A stretch of DNA of 64,000 nt from Mycobacterium sp. AZCC_0083 (GCF_014202335.1 NZ_JACHGP010000006.1:412463-476462); one strand, 5' to 3'; positions 8,825-17,553 are shown, numbered from the stretch's first letter. The notes: generated by a model not told the origin, from the sequence alone. A program made the numbers and translations.

Positions 8825-9727
8825 ATGCGCCACGAGTACGAGAATCGGCTCGGCGCCGACCAGCTCGCGGCCCTGGCTGCGGTGGTCGAATTCGGCAGCT
8901 TCGACGCCGCCGCCGAGCGACTGCACGTGACCCCATCGGCGGTCAGCCAGCGCATCAAGGCCCTCGAGCAGCGGGTTGGCCAAGTACTGATCGTCCGCGA
9001 AAAGCCCTGTAAGGCAACTGCGGCCGGCGTTCCACTGATCCGGCTGGCGGCGCAGACCGCGATGCTGGAGTCGGAGGCGCTCGACGCGCTGGGGCACCGT
9101 GCAGGCGCGGGACGGCAGCGGGTCGCGATCGCGGTCAACGCCGATTCGATGTCGACGTGGTTCACCGCCGTGCTTGGCCAGCTGGACGACGTCCTGTTCG
9201 ACATCCGCATCGAGGATCAGGATCACTCCGCTCGGCTGTTGCGCGACGGAACGGTGATGGGCGCGGTCACCACCGAGCGCACGTCGGTTCCGGGGTGTCG
9301 GGTGCAGTCGCTGGGTGTGATGCGCTACGTGTCCGTGGCGAGCCCGGCCTACGTCGAGCGGTACCTGCCAGAGGGCTTCACCGCGGAATCCGTCGCGGTG
9401 GCTCCGTCCCTGGCCTGGAATCCCGATGACGCACTGCAGGACATGTTGCTGCGCAAGGTGTTTCGCCGCGTTATTACCCGGCCAGTGCACTTGGTACCGA
9501 CGGCAGAGGGCTTTCGGGCCGCGGTGCGGGCCAGCCTGGGGTGGGGCATGTACCCGGAGCAGACGGCGGGCCCGGCGGTGGCCGAGGGGTCCTTCGTCCG
9601 TATCGCCGATGCGCATCTCGACGTGCCGCTGTACTGGCAGTGCTGGAAGCTGGATAGTCCGATCATCGAGACCGTCACGAATGCGGTGCGGTCAGCTGCT
9701 GCAGGTCTTCGCAGGCATCGGCGCTAG
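8825..9727 (+). CDS. LysR-family regulator, ArgP/LysG type
   Basis: A LysR-type transcriptional activator, 300 aa from ATG 8825 (310 from GTG 8795). The N-terminal winged helix LHVTPSAVSQRIKALEQRVG is nearly invariant in ArgP/LysG proteins, which sense lysine/arginine and activate the exporter lysE/argO. A periplasmic-binding-protein-like effector domain follows. I prefer ATG 8825 because family members begin just before the LDxxQLAAL-type segment. The usual divergent lysE neighbour is absent; the divergent gene here is the GH27 enzyme. No clear ribosome site at either start. Confidence 0.88.
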   Translation: MRHEYENRLGADQLAALAAVVEFGSFDAAAERLHVTPSAVSQRIKALEQRVGQVLIVREKPCKATAAGVPLIRLAAQTAMLESEALDALGHRAGAGRQRVAIAVNADSMSTWFTAVLGQLDDVLFDIRIEDQDHSARLLRDGTVMGAVTTERTSVPGCRVQSLGVMRYVSVASPAYVERYLPEGFTAESVAVAPSLAWNPDDALQDMLLRKVFRRVITRPVHLVPTAEGFRAAVRASLGWGMYPEQTAGPAVAEGSFVRIADAHLDVPLYWQCWKLDSPIIETVTNAVRSAAAGLRRHRR

Positions 9728-9792
9728 CCGCCGGCGGAAGTCCGAAAAGCGGCCGATTCCTGCCAATCGCCGATCAGTTCCTGACGCCGGAA

Positions 9793-9821
9793 TTAACCCT
9801 CCGAACAGTGCGTTTAACCCT
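9793..9821 (+). promoter_or_regulatory. Direct repeat TTAACCCT x2, 21-bp period
   Basis: TTAACCCT occurs at 9793-9800 and again at 9814-9821, two helical turns apart and on the same face, about 55-80 bp upstream of the small secreted peptide gene. It could be an activator site; no known consensus recognised. Confidence 0.3.
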
Positions 9822-9875
9822 TTAGGTCGGCCAAAGAGGTTAGCAATACGGCCGGATGTAGAGGAAGACACTGAG

Positions 9876-10055
9876 ATGAAGAAGTTCGGATTTGCCACAC
9901 TGATCGCCAGCGGTCTGACCGCAGCCCTGCTGGGTTTCGCGGGACCGGCCCAGGCCAGCATCAACACCAGCCCCACCCCCGCCTTGCCGCACTACTCCGT
10001 CGACAACCACGACGAAGTGAGCACCACCGACGGGTTCGTGGACATCCCCTTCTGA
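9876..10055 (+). CDS. Small secreted protein (59 aa)
   Basis: Short gene with every mark of a real one: ribosome site AGGAAG ten or so bases before ATG 9876, a classic Sec signal peptide (MKKF, then a hydrophobic core to about residue 22, AxA-type cleavage site AQA-S near residue 27), and a strong hairpin terminator 16 bp after the stop. The mature peptide would be only about 32 residues, acidic and His/Asp-rich near VDNHDEV. Similar short exported proteins starting MKKFGFAT exist in mycobacteria; function unknown. Confidence 0.75.
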   Translation: MKKFGFATLIASGLTAALLGFAGPAQASINTSPTPALPHYSVDNHDEVSTTDGFVDIPF

Positions 10056-10070
10056 TCGGCACCACCCAAC

Positions 10071-10105
10071 TGGCCGTGGCGCACCATTGCGGTGCACCAC
10101 GGCCA
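10071..10105 (+). terminator. Strong hairpin terminator after secreted peptide gene
   Basis: A 15-bp stem (one G-T/C-A type mismatch) TGGCCGTGGCGCACC / GGTGCACCACGGCCA around a 5-nt loop ATTGC, followed by a T-rich stretch (GTGTCTTTGTG). It separates the 59-aa gene from the downstream oxidoreductase. Confidence 0.8.
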
Positions 10106-10148
10106 GTGTCTTTGTGTCTCCCAGTGTCGAAGGCGGCAAGATGAGGGC

Positions 10149-11186
10149 ATGTCGGATAGCGCACCGCTGAACTGGGGTCTGATCGGCGCCAGTGACATCG
10201 CCCAAACTCTGATGATTCCCGCGTTGCGGCGGATGAACCAAGGCATCCTCGGCTTGGCGAGCAACAACGCCGACCATGCCGCTGACTACGCGGCTCGCAA
10301 CGAAATACCTTCGCACAATGGTGATTACAGCCTAGATGGGTTGCTCGCCAACCCCAGTATCGACGCCGTTTACATCTCCAGCACCAATGAGCACCACCTG
10401 GCGCATGCCGAGGCCGCTGCCGTCGCCGGAAAGCACGTGCTGTGCGAGAAGCCGCTGTCGGTCGATCTCGACGGCGCACGACAGATCACCGCCGCATGTG
10501 CCACGCACGGGATCGTTCTCGGCGTCAACCACCACCTGCCAGCAGCCGGGACGCACCGCACCGTGCGGGAGCTGGTGCGCGACGGGGCGATCGGGCGCGT
10601 GCTGTCGGTGAACGTGCGGCACACCTCACTGCTGCCAGAACGGCTGCGCGGCTGGCGGCTCAGTGATCGGCCAGGGGCAGGAGTGGTCATGGATCTGTCG
10701 TGCCACGACGCGTCGGTGGTCAATCCGCTGCTGGGCACCAGGGCATTGGAGACCGTCGCGATCACCGTGCGGCAAGGACGTTGGGAGACCGCCACCGAGG
10801 ACGCGTCGGCCGCGGTGATCCGATACGAGGACGACGTCCTCGTCCGGTTCCACGACGCGTTCACAACACCGCACACCCCGACCTATCTCGAGGTGCACGG
10901 CGACGAGGGAAGCATCGTCGCGCCAGACGTGATGACTCCGGAACCGATCGGCACGGTGCTGCTGCGCACCGCGCGGGGCGAGACCGAGGTCGACGTGCCA
11001 GACCACAGACACACCTACGACATCACCATCGAACACTTCGCCCGCGCCGTCGTCGGCGACGGCCGCCCGGTGGTCGACGGCCAGGACGCGGTGAATGCTC
11101 TGGCAGTGTGCGAATCGATCCTCGAGTCCGCACGTACCGGAACCCGTGTCGCCGTGGACTTCCAGGACGCCGCAACTGCCCGCTGA
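10149..11186 (+). CDS. Gfo/Idh/MocA-family NAD(P)-dependent oxidoreductase
   Basis: A 345-aa enzyme of the glucose-fructose oxidoreductase / inositol dehydrogenase family, acting on sugars, polyols or dihydrodiols. The N-terminal Rossmann motif GLIGASDIAQ is at residues 10-19, CEKPLS (with the conserved Lys) near residue 97, and the C-terminal GFO_IDH_MocA domain follows. I use ATG 10149 (preceded by GATGAGGGC); an in-frame GTG at 10092 lies inside the terminator hairpin and is unlikely. It is monocistronic. Substrate unknown. Confidence 0.9.
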   Translation: MSDSAPLNWGLIGASDIAQTLMIPALRRMNQGILGLASNNADHAADYAARNEIPSHNGDYSLDGLLANPSIDAVYISSTNEHHLAHAEAAAVAGKHVLCEKPLSVDLDGARQITAACATHGIVLGVNHHLPAAGTHRTVRELVRDGAIGRVLSVNVRHTSLLPERLRGWRLSDRPGAGVVMDLSCHDASVVNPLLGTRALETVAITVRQGRWETATEDASAAVIRYEDDVLVRFHDAFTTPHTPTYLEVHGDEGSIVAPDVMTPEPIGTVLLRTARGETEVDVPDHRHTYDITIEHFARAVVGDGRPVVDGQDAVNALAVCESILESARTGTRVAVDFQDAATAR

Positions 11187-11228
11187 GTTAGGCGAACGCC
11201 GGCTCGCCCTGACGGTTCGCCCTAGCCG

Positions 11229-13223
11229 TCAGGCGACCGTCGTGCAGAGGTTCGACGCCGCTGAGCTCTGCGGAACGATGAGGACAGGAGTGCTGGTGTG
11301 TGCGACGACCGCGGCCGCCACGCTGCCCTGCAAATGTCCCAGCAGCCCGTTGCGGCGGTGCGGTCCGAGCACGATCAAGCTTGCTTCGTGTTCGTCGGCT
11401 GCCGCAACGATGCCCTTCCACGTCGGCGTCGCTTCAACGGCCTTGCTATACGCCTGAAATCCGGCCGCGACGGCCAGCGACGCCCCGTGGGCGGCCGTCC
11501 GTTCGGCGGCTCGCCGTACCTCGGTGGCTTGGTCGGCGTCGAAGTGCCCAACCAAATGGCCGTTGTCGGTGGGTGTGAATCCGACGTCGACGGGCTGCCA
11601 GACACACACGACGAGGGCGTCGCGTCCCGGCGCCAACTGGCTCGCGGCCCGTTGGATGGCGAAGGCGGCGAGATCGGATCCGTCGTAGGCGAAGACCACG
11701 GGGCCGACGGGTATCGGCGCCTCGGGCCGGAGGGGCGTCGCGACGACCCGTGCGGGTTCGGCCTGGGGTGGCAGACCCTTCCTGAGTCGCGCCAGCAATG
11801 GCGGCGAGTACCAGGCGGGGGATTCGCCGTCGAGGAATCGGTCCAGATCGGGCGGTTGCGGCCGAGCTCCACTGAGTACGTAGATCGCCACCCCGAAAAC
11901 GGCTCCGCCGATCGCGAGCCCGAATCCGATCCACAGTGCGATTCCGGTGCCGACGACGACATCACCCGAGAACGTCACCGCAAAGTGCACGAAGATTGGC
12001 GCGACCAGGAACGCCGCCACTGCCCGCAGGAGTTCGATGATCGCGAAGACGCGCTGCAGGCTGTTGGACTGCAACGAGAAGCCCGCGACGAACAGTGCGG
12101 GTGCGACGGTGGCACCGAGGGCAAGCCCCGTCAGTGCCGCGCCGAGCAGGGCAAGTGGCTGGTTGGCGGGTAACGCGAGCCGAAACACCAGGATCCCGGC
12201 CGCAAGGAACGCCATCCCGACGAGCGGAAGGTAGTGCATGGCACGTCGGGAGATGACCGCCCCGAACACGAACGCCATCACGATGGCGCCGCCGAGTTCT
12301 GGCAGGTACAGCAGCCCGACGTGGACCGGGCTGTAGGTACGCAGGAACACGTTGGCCGTCAGCACGGTCGCTGCCACCGACGCGGCCGCGGCGAACAGTG
12401 CGACGCCCACGCCTGCGACTGGAATCGCACTCGTCAGCATCGTTCGGACCGTCAGCAGCGGACGGCGAGCGCGGAATTGGTAGACGATCAACACCACGAT
12501 CAGGGCGAGACCGCCGAGCATCGGAACGGTCACCGCGGCATCCCCGAAACCGTGGGTGGTCAATTGAGCAGCGCCGACGAACGCCGCCGTACACCCGACG
12601 GCCGCCAGTGCGATCGCCAGCAGGTCACGTGGTGCGTCGAGGTCGGCGGGCGGGGCGTCGTCGAACGTCAACGCGGCCAGGATCAGAGCCAGCGACGCAA
12701 TCCCGGCGACGATCCAGAACAGCGGTCGCCACGCGTGCGACTCGGCCTGCACGCCACCGATGAACGGGCCGAGGGCGACCGCCCCGAACACGCACATGTT
12801 CATGATCACGGCCGTGTTCCTGAGCTTGTCTCTCGGGAATCCGATCGTGAGTGGAGGCGCGGCCGCGATCAACAGCATGCTGGTCGCCAGTCCCTGCAGC
12901 ACGTGCCCGCTGATGAACGTGCCGGCGTTGGGTGCAGCGGCGGCGAGTACCGAGCCCAGCACCAGCACCACCGCGTATCCAAGCAGCATCCTGCGCTGCG
13001 GCAGATGTTGTGCGAACTGGACCGCCAGCACCGTGCCGACGGCGTACGCCGCGTTGCCAAGACCGGAACTGAGGCTCATCTCCTGAGCGGTCATGTGCAA
13101 CTGCTCGGAGATGATCGGCACCAATGGGTCGATCGCCGCGGACAGCGCCAGGTACGGGATCAACGCGAGCGTGACCATGGCGGCGACCGCCGGATAGCGG
13201 CCTGCGAGTGGGCCTTGGCGCAT
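11229..13223 (-). CDS. MFS permease fused to a C-terminal universal stress protein (UspA) domain
   Basis: 664-aa fusion. Residues about 15-480 form a multi-helix major-facilitator (DHA2-like drug/proton antiporter) transporter. After a linker, about 520-660 is a UspA domain: strand VVFAYDGSD, helices, then SLIVLGPHRRNGLLGHLQGSVA, matching the nucleotide-binding G-2x-G-9x-G(S/T) style, and VLIVP at the end. The start is uncertain: TTG 13256 also fits in frame, but ATG 13223 leads straight into the first membrane segment. The USP part would face the cytosol and may couple transport to ATP or stress signals (inference). Downstream of it, the oxidoreductase gene converges. Confidence 0.88.
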   Translation of the reverse strand: MRQGPLAGRYPAVAAMVTLALIPYLALSAAIDPLVPIISEQLHMTAQEMSLSSGLGNAAYAVGTVLAVQFAQHLPQRRMLLGYAVVLVLGSVLAAAAPNAGTFISGHVLQGLATSMLLIAAAPPLTIGFPRDKLRNTAVIMNMCVFGAVALGPFIGGVQAESHAWRPLFWIVAGIASLALILAALTFDDAPPADLDAPRDLLAIALAAVGCTAAFVGAAQLTTHGFGDAAVTVPMLGGLALIVVLIVYQFRARRPLLTVRTMLTSAIPVAGVGVALFAAAASVAATVLTANVFLRTYSPVHVGLLYLPELGGAIVMAFVFGAVISRRAMHYLPLVGMAFLAAGILVFRLALPANQPLALLGAALTGLALGATVAPALFVAGFSLQSNSLQRVFAIIELLRAVAAFLVAPIFVHFAVTFSGDVVVGTGIALWIGFGLAIGGAVFGVAIYVLSGARPQPPDLDRFLDGESPAWYSPPLLARLRKGLPPQAEPARVVATPLRPEAPIPVGPVVFAYDGSDLAAFAIQRAASQLAPGRDALVVCVWQPVDVGFTPTDNGHLVGHFDADQATEVRRAAERTAAHGASLAVAAGFQAYSKAVEATPTWKGIVAAADEHEASLIVLGPHRRNGLLGHLQGSVAAAVVAHTSTPVLIVPQSSAASNLCTTVA

Positions 13224-13432
13224 CAGCTTTGCTCGAAACTGTGAATTAGTTGGCAATGCGGGATGCGATTCGGCCGGCTAGTCGAGGGGATCGGGGCAGG
13301 CACGTGGTGCTGCAACTCCTTCCTGGCGGGGTTTGTTCCGGCATTGGCGATCGAGACGGCCTTCCGAAACGGTGGTGTTCACGAGTTACGAACGGCCAGT
13401 GAGATGTTCGGGAAAACGTGATCGTGGTAATA

Positions 13433-13449
13433 GCTTCGTTAGCCGAAGC
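13433..13449. promoter_or_regulatory. Small perfect hairpin in the MFS-USP upstream region
   Basis: GCTTCG-TTAGC-CGAAGC, a 6-bp perfect stem, is the only structured element I see in the gene-free stretch 13257-13546 between the divergent ends of the MFS-USP gene and the aldolase 3' end. The rest of that stretch shows no convincing coding frame. Could be an operator or terminator for the aldolase. Confidence 0.3.
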
Positions 13450-13546
13450 AACGACTCTATGTTATCGGTGAACGCCCAACGAGGGTCGGTCGGCGTCCGA
13501 TCAGGTCCCGGCAGGCGCGGCGAAGGGCCGTACGGCGTGGTCCGAA

Positions 13547-14626
13547 TTAGCTGCGCAGATTGCCGTAATCGCGAAGACCCGACACCGACTCTGCCGCGAG
13601 GTCCAGTGCGATATCGGTGATCAGGTCTTCCTGACCGCCGACCAGTCCTCGTTCACCCACTGCCAGCAGGATCGCGCGCGTATCGAGTCCGTATTGCTTC
13701 GCCGCCGTTTCAGCATGACGCAGGAAACTCGAGTAGACACCCGCATAGCCCAGCGTCAGGGTTTCGCGGTCCACCTGGACCGGTCGATCCTGCAGCGGCC
13801 GCACGATGTCGTCGGCCGCATCCTGCAACGCGAACAGATCGCAACCGTGCTTCCATCCATACAGATCTGCCACGGCAACGAACGGCTCGATCGGGCAATT
13901 ACCCGCGCCGGCACCGTGACCCGCGAGCGAAGCATCGACTCGCGCCACGCCCTCCTCCACGGCCACAACGGAATTGGCGACCGACAACGACAGGTTCTGA
14001 TGTGCATGGATACCGATCTGGGTGTCGGGATCCAGCACGGCACGATACGCGCGTACGCGCTGACGGACCCCGTCCATCGTCAATCGACCACCAGAGTCGG
14101 TCACGTACACGCAGTGTGCACCGTATGACTCCATCAGCTTCGCCTGCTCGGCCAGCCTGGCGGGCTCGGCGAGGTGCGACATCATGAGGAAACCGGACAC
14201 ATCCATGCCGAGTTCGCGCGCTTTGCCGATGTGTTGGGCTGCGACGTCGGCCTCGGTGCAATGAGTGGCGACACGCACCGAGGTGACGCCGAGCGCGAAT
14301 GCGTGCTCGAGGTCGGCGACCGTACCGACACCGGGCAGCAGCAGCGTGGTGAGCTTGGCGCGATGAACCACGGACGCCGCCGCTTCGATCCATTCCCAGT
14401 CGGTGTTGCTGCCCGGCCCGTAGGTGAGGCTGTGTCCGGCAAGACCGTCACCATGGGTGACCTCGATGGCGTCGACGCCAGCGCGATCGAGTGCGCTGGC
14501 GACCGTCGCCACGTTGTCCGGGCTGATTCGATGACGCATTGCATGCATGCCGTCGCGCAGGGTGACATCCTGAATGTACAGGGCCGCACCGTCTTTCGCG
14601 TTCGGACGCGATTTCACATCGGTCAC
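13547..14626 (-). CDS. 4-hydroxy-2-oxovalerate aldolase (HsaF/BphI/DmpG family)
   Basis: Class II pyruvate aldolase of 359 aa, splitting 4-hydroxy-2-oxoacids to pyruvate and an aldehyde at the end of meta-cleavage pathways. DVTLRDGMHAMRH carries the conserved Arg-Asp, HAHQN the metal-binding His pair, and YVTDSGG is another signature. The start is GTG 14626, overlapping the stop of the upstream dehydrogenase by 4 bp; the open frame beyond it to 14767 is inside that gene. In this family the aldolase channels its aldehyde directly to an acylating dehydrogenase partner, but here the partner is truncated. TAA stop at 13547. Confidence 0.93.
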   Translation of the reverse strand: MTDVKSRPNAKDGAALYIQDVTLRDGMHAMRHRISPDNVATVASALDRAGVDAIEVTHGDGLAGHSLTYGPGSNTDWEWIEAAASVVHRAKLTTLLLPGVGTVADLEHAFALGVTSVRVATHCTEADVAAQHIGKARELGMDVSGFLMMSHLAEPARLAEQAKLMESYGAHCVYVTDSGGRLTMDGVRQRVRAYRAVLDPDTQIGIHAHQNLSLSVANSVVAVEEGVARVDASLAGHGAGAGNCPIEPFVAVADLYGWKHGCDLFALQDAADDIVRPLQDRPVQVDRETLTLGYAGVYSSFLRHAETAAKQYGLDTRAILLAVGERGLVGGQEDLITDIALDLAAESVSGLRDYGNLRS

Positions 14627-15378
14627 CGTGCCACCTCCAAAGTCTTGTCTTCGGCGATTCTCTCTGCCACCTGGAGGGCTGCAGAAGTCATGATGTCGAG
14701 ATTTCCGGCATACGCCGGGAGGTAGTGCGCGGCGCCCTCGACCTCGAGAAACACCGACACCTTCCACAAGCCCGGGCCGACGTCGACACCCCCGGTCAGC
14801 GTGGTGACGGACTCGGCATCGTCGAGGGCGGTGAACTGCACCTCCTGTTTGAGCCGGTAACCCGGAACGTAGGCGGCCACCTTCGAGACCATCTGGCCGA
14901 TCGACTTGCGGATCTCGTCCTGGTCCGGATTCGTCACCAGCGCCAATACCGTGTCGCGCATGATCAGCGGCGGCTCTGCCGGATTGAGCACGATGATCGC
15001 CTTGCCATGCGCTGCTCCCCCCACCATTTCGATTGCCGCTGAAGTAGTTTCGGTGAACTCGTCGATGTTCGCCCGGGTTCCCGGCCCGGCCGACTTCGAC
15101 GCAATCGAGGCAACGATCTCTGCGTAGTGCACGGTCGTCACCGACGAAATCGCCGCCACGATCGGAATGGTTGCCTGGCCACCGCAGGTCACCATGTTCA
15201 CGTCTGGAGCGTCACGATGTTCGTGCAGGTTGACCGCAGGCACCACGTACGGCCCAATCGCGGCCGGTGTGAGGTCGATGAGGCGCTTTCCGTACTGGCG
15301 CAATGCTTCCTCGTTGGCCACGTGCGCCTTGGCGGACGTCGAATCGAAGACGATGCTAGCGGCGCTAGGCGACGTCAC
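14623..15378 (-). pseudogene. Acylating acetaldehyde dehydrogenase (HsaG/BphJ family), N-terminally truncated
   Basis: The 251 residues visible match the family from about residue 70 onward: IVFDSTSAKAH, IDLTPAAIGPYVVPAVNL, the catalytic Cys in NMVTCGGQATIPIVAAIS, ASKSAGPGTRANIDEFTETT and YLPAYAGNLDIMTSAAL. Family members are about 300-310 aa and begin with a Rossmann GSGNIGTD motif, absent here. Upstream in the same frame there are only about 20 non-homologous codons before the 3' end of another gene at 15437. This looks like a deletion that removed the NAD-binding half-domain and the hydratase gene normally next to it. Probably inactive unless a partner supplies the missing part. Confidence 0.8.
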
Positions 15379-15436
15379 ATGTGGCGACTGGAGGTCGCCG
15401 AGTAGCTCCTGCGCGGGGGGCCTGCGGGCGAGGTGA

Positions 15437-15925
15437 TCAGTGCGGGCAGAGGCCCGCGGACGTCTCTTCTGCGATGATCTGCGCGACCGGCTGGCCGAGA
15501 TGCGCCGCGAAACCCGGTGTGGGCTTCATGACCCACTTGCCGTCCTCGAAGAGCATGATCCGAGGTTGCTCGGTGGTTCCGACGTCCATGCGCACGACCG
15601 CCGTGCCTGCCGCAGCGTCCAGGCTCACCCCGGCGACCCGGATCGTCGGGCCAGCCTTCTTGCAGGTTTCGTAGAAAGTCACGAAGTCGTCCTGGGTGAT
15701 CCGGTCGCGGACCTCGTGCGACATGCGTTCCCACACCCCGGCGAAATCGCCTGATGAGAAGCGGTCGGCGTTTGACTGTGCTGCGGCAACGGCTGCTGAC
15801 AACGTCTCCGGCACGTCGGAGCTGGTTCGTCTGACGGTCGAGTTGGACGCGCCATCGGCGATGCCACACGAGGAGCAGACGGTCGCCAGCAGCAACGCTG
15901 ATAGGGCGGAGACGAATGATCTCAT
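15437..15925 (-). CDS. Putative exported protein or lipoprotein, unknown function
   Basis: 162 aa. A hydrophobic N-terminus (MRSFVSALSALLLATVC) ends in CSSC, which resembles but does not strictly match a lipobox. The mature part resembles small NTF2-like secreted mycobacterial proteins: a helical segment AAAQSNADRFSSGDFAGVWERM followed by beta-strands, and a cysteine near the C-terminus (SAGLCPH) that may pair with ETCKK. Its 3' end sits 58 bp from the truncated dehydrogenase, so it abuts the presumed deletion junction. No family name assigned. Confidence 0.65.
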   Translation of the reverse strand: MRSFVSALSALLLATVCSSCGIADGASNSTVRRTSSDVPETLSAAVAAAQSNADRFSSGDFAGVWERMSHEVRDRITQDDFVTFYETCKKAGPTIRVAGVSLDAAAGTAVVRMDVGTTEQPRIMLFEDGKWVMKPTPGFAAHLGQPVAQIIAEETSAGLCPH

Positions 15926-16063
15926 CGCCGAAGGGTAAGGCCATTGGGGGTCGCACGTCTTCCCTAGAGCATATTCTCACCACGAAATGGACCAACGGCC
16001 GGGAGTGGTCCTGGGGACTCACTTCCGGCCGTTGGTCGGTTACCGCCTTGCTGGCGGTGTCAT

Positions 16064-16912
16064 TCAGTTGCCGAACGGTGCGTCGTTCTCGGTTGCGGGG
16101 AGGGCGGCGGGCTGGTCGGTGCCGACCTGGCCTGCGGTCTGTTGCACGGTGGCCGAGGGGGCCGGAACACCCAACTTGCTGGCCACGTAGTCAGCTGCCT
16201 GGACGGCCATTCCGTTGTCCTTGTAGGAACTGTGCGCGGAGCGGTCGAGTCCACCGGGGAAGCAGACCGGGTCGCCGGTGGCGCACAGCTGCAGGGTCTT
16301 GGGTGCGTACGCCCCGCCGATGTTGATGGCTGGTGCGTCGCTGGCGACCAGGTTCATGAACCACGGGTCGGGGGTTCCGAACAGCACCACTGAGGCGACG
16401 TGCGGGGCGACCGCGGGAGCCATGGGGCCGGTCAGGCCTGCGGGCAGGTCGATGCCTGCGGGGACGCTGTCGGCGGTGGTGTAGCCGGCGACTGCGGCGC
16501 CTTGGGAGTAACCGCCGAGGACGATCTTGGTGTCGGGGCAGCTGGTGGCGATCGACTGGATCTTGTTGCTCGCGTCGGCGATGCCTTCGGTGGCTTGTCC
16601 GAAGTTCAGCGATGCGGGGTAGTTGATCGGGTAGACCGCGATCGACTTGCCGGGCATCCGAACGTTCAGCGCGTCGACGAAGGCTTGGCCGGTGGCTCCG
16701 ACTCCGGGTGCTTCGTTGGTGCCGCGGGCGAAGAGGACTTCGACGTTGGCGCATGCGTCGTCGGCGGCACGGGCTTGGGCGGACCATCCGGCCGGGGCGG
16801 CAAACGATCCGGCGTAGATCCCAGCCACGGCGAGTGCGGCGAAGACCGCCGACACCGCTGCGCGGGTGAAGCTATTCTTCCTCACTGCCTGGGGTGTAAC
16901 GGTGCTCATCAT
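16064..16912 (-). CDS. Secreted cutinase-family serine esterase (with C-terminal extension)
   Basis: 282 aa. The N-terminal signal sequence runs to about residue 49 (AQARA-A). The cutinase core has VEVLFARGTNEAPGVG, the nucleophile elbow GGYSQGAAV, and the Asp/His pair in DPVCFPGGLDRSAHSSY. A low-complexity Ala/Thr tail of about 30 residues follows the core. Mycobacterial cutinase-like proteins act as esterases, lipases or phospholipases on envelope or host lipids. Two adjacent ATGs (16912, 16909) follow AGGAG; the second is better spaced. The upstream region has palindromes also seen beside the MarR gene, so it may be in that regulon. Confidence 0.92.
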   Translation of the reverse strand: MMSTVTPQAVRKNSFTRAAVSAVFAALAVAGIYAGSFAAPAGWSAQARAADDACANVEVLFARGTNEAPGVGATGQAFVDALNVRMPGKSIAVYPINYPASLNFGQATEGIADASNKIQSIATSCPDTKIVLGGYSQGAAVAGYTTADSVPAGIDLPAGLTGPMAPAVAPHVASVVLFGTPDPWFMNLVASDAPAINIGGAYAPKTLQLCATGDPVCFPGGLDRSAHSSYKDNGMAVQAADYVASKLGVPAPSATVQQTAGQVGTDQPAALPATENDAPFGN

Positions 16913-16943
16913 CCGGCTCCTCTGCCAAGTACCCTGCTTGTCG

Positions 16944-16963
16944 CCACTTCAATGTTTAAGTGG
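16944..16963. promoter_or_regulatory. Inverted repeat CCACTT-N8-AAGTGG upstream of cutinase
   Basis: Perfect 6-bp arms, 32 bp upstream of the cutinase start. The core also resembles, in reverse, the CTTAA-n4-TGAA element in the MarR divergent promoter. A candidate operator for the adjacent MarR protein. Confidence 0.4.
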
Positions 16964-17010
16964 CTTCCTGGCACGTACAAGTGGGATACCGGACCGACGA
17001 TTCCGCGAAG

Positions 17011-17032
17011 TCAAGTGATCTACACCACTTGA
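17011..17032. promoter_or_regulatory. Inverted repeat TCAAGTG-N8-CACTTGA
   Basis: Perfect 7-bp arms with an 8-nt spacer, just past the 3' end of the MarR gene and about 100 bp upstream of the cutinase. Same AAGTG/CACTT core as the repeat at 16944. Either an operator for the cutinase or a weak terminator for the MarR gene. Confidence 0.4.
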
Positions 17033-17045
17033 GCAAAGGTGCGGC

Positions 17046-17540
17046 TCAGGATGGTGCGGCGCTGGGCCAGCTGTCGTCCGCGGGTAGGCCATCGATGATG
17101 CGCTGGCATATCGTGCCAAGCTGACGAACCTGAGCCTGGGTCAAGCGGTCGAAGACGAGCTCGCGCACCGCGCCGACATGCGACGGGGCGGCTTCCTTCA
17201 GGCTGCGATGTCCCGCGGGGGCCAGAACCGCAAGGGTGTAACGACTGTCCTGCGGATCGGGCCGACGTGATACCCAGCCGCGTTTCTCCAAACGGCCTAC
17301 GGCCTGGGACAACCGCGGCAGCGAGCTGCCCGCGACCGTGGCGAGAACGCTCATCCGAAGCCTCGTCTTCGGCGCCTCCGACAGCCGCGCCAGGATCAGG
17401 TACTCGTACTGGCTGATCCCGAACTCGCGCTGGAGCTGTGAGCTCAACACCGGCTGCAATCGCAGGACCATCGTCGACAGCTGCGCCCAAACCTGTTGCT
17501 CCTGCGGGTCCAGCCATCGAGTCGTGTCGGCGGTACTCAT
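17046..17540 (-). CDS. MarR-family transcriptional regulator
   Basis: 164-aa winged-helix repressor: helix 1 segment, REFGISQYEYLILARLSEAP, the recognition region SSLPRLSQAVGRLEKRGWVSR, and the wing RPDPQDSRYTLAVL. Divergent from the quinone-oxidoreductase-like gene at 17641 with two near-identical 20-bp elements between them, the standard layout for a MarR repressor controlling itself and a detoxifying enzyme. Start ATG 17540; the ligand is unknown but is probably a phenolic or electrophilic compound. Confidence 0.92.
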   Translation of the reverse strand: MSTADTTRWLDPQEQQVWAQLSTMVLRLQPVLSSQLQREFGISQYEYLILARLSEAPKTRLRMSVLATVAGSSLPRLSQAVGRLEKRGWVSRRPDPQDSRYTLAVLAPAGHRSLKEAAPSHVGAVRELVFDRLTQAQVRQLGTICQRIIDGLPADDSWPSAAPS

Positions 17541-17553
17541 GTTCTCATCCTAA

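Noticed and set aside
8654..9616. Upstream extension of the GH27 frame
   Set aside because: It reads through the antisense strand of the LysR-type gene; the hydrophobic anchor begins only at about 8640.
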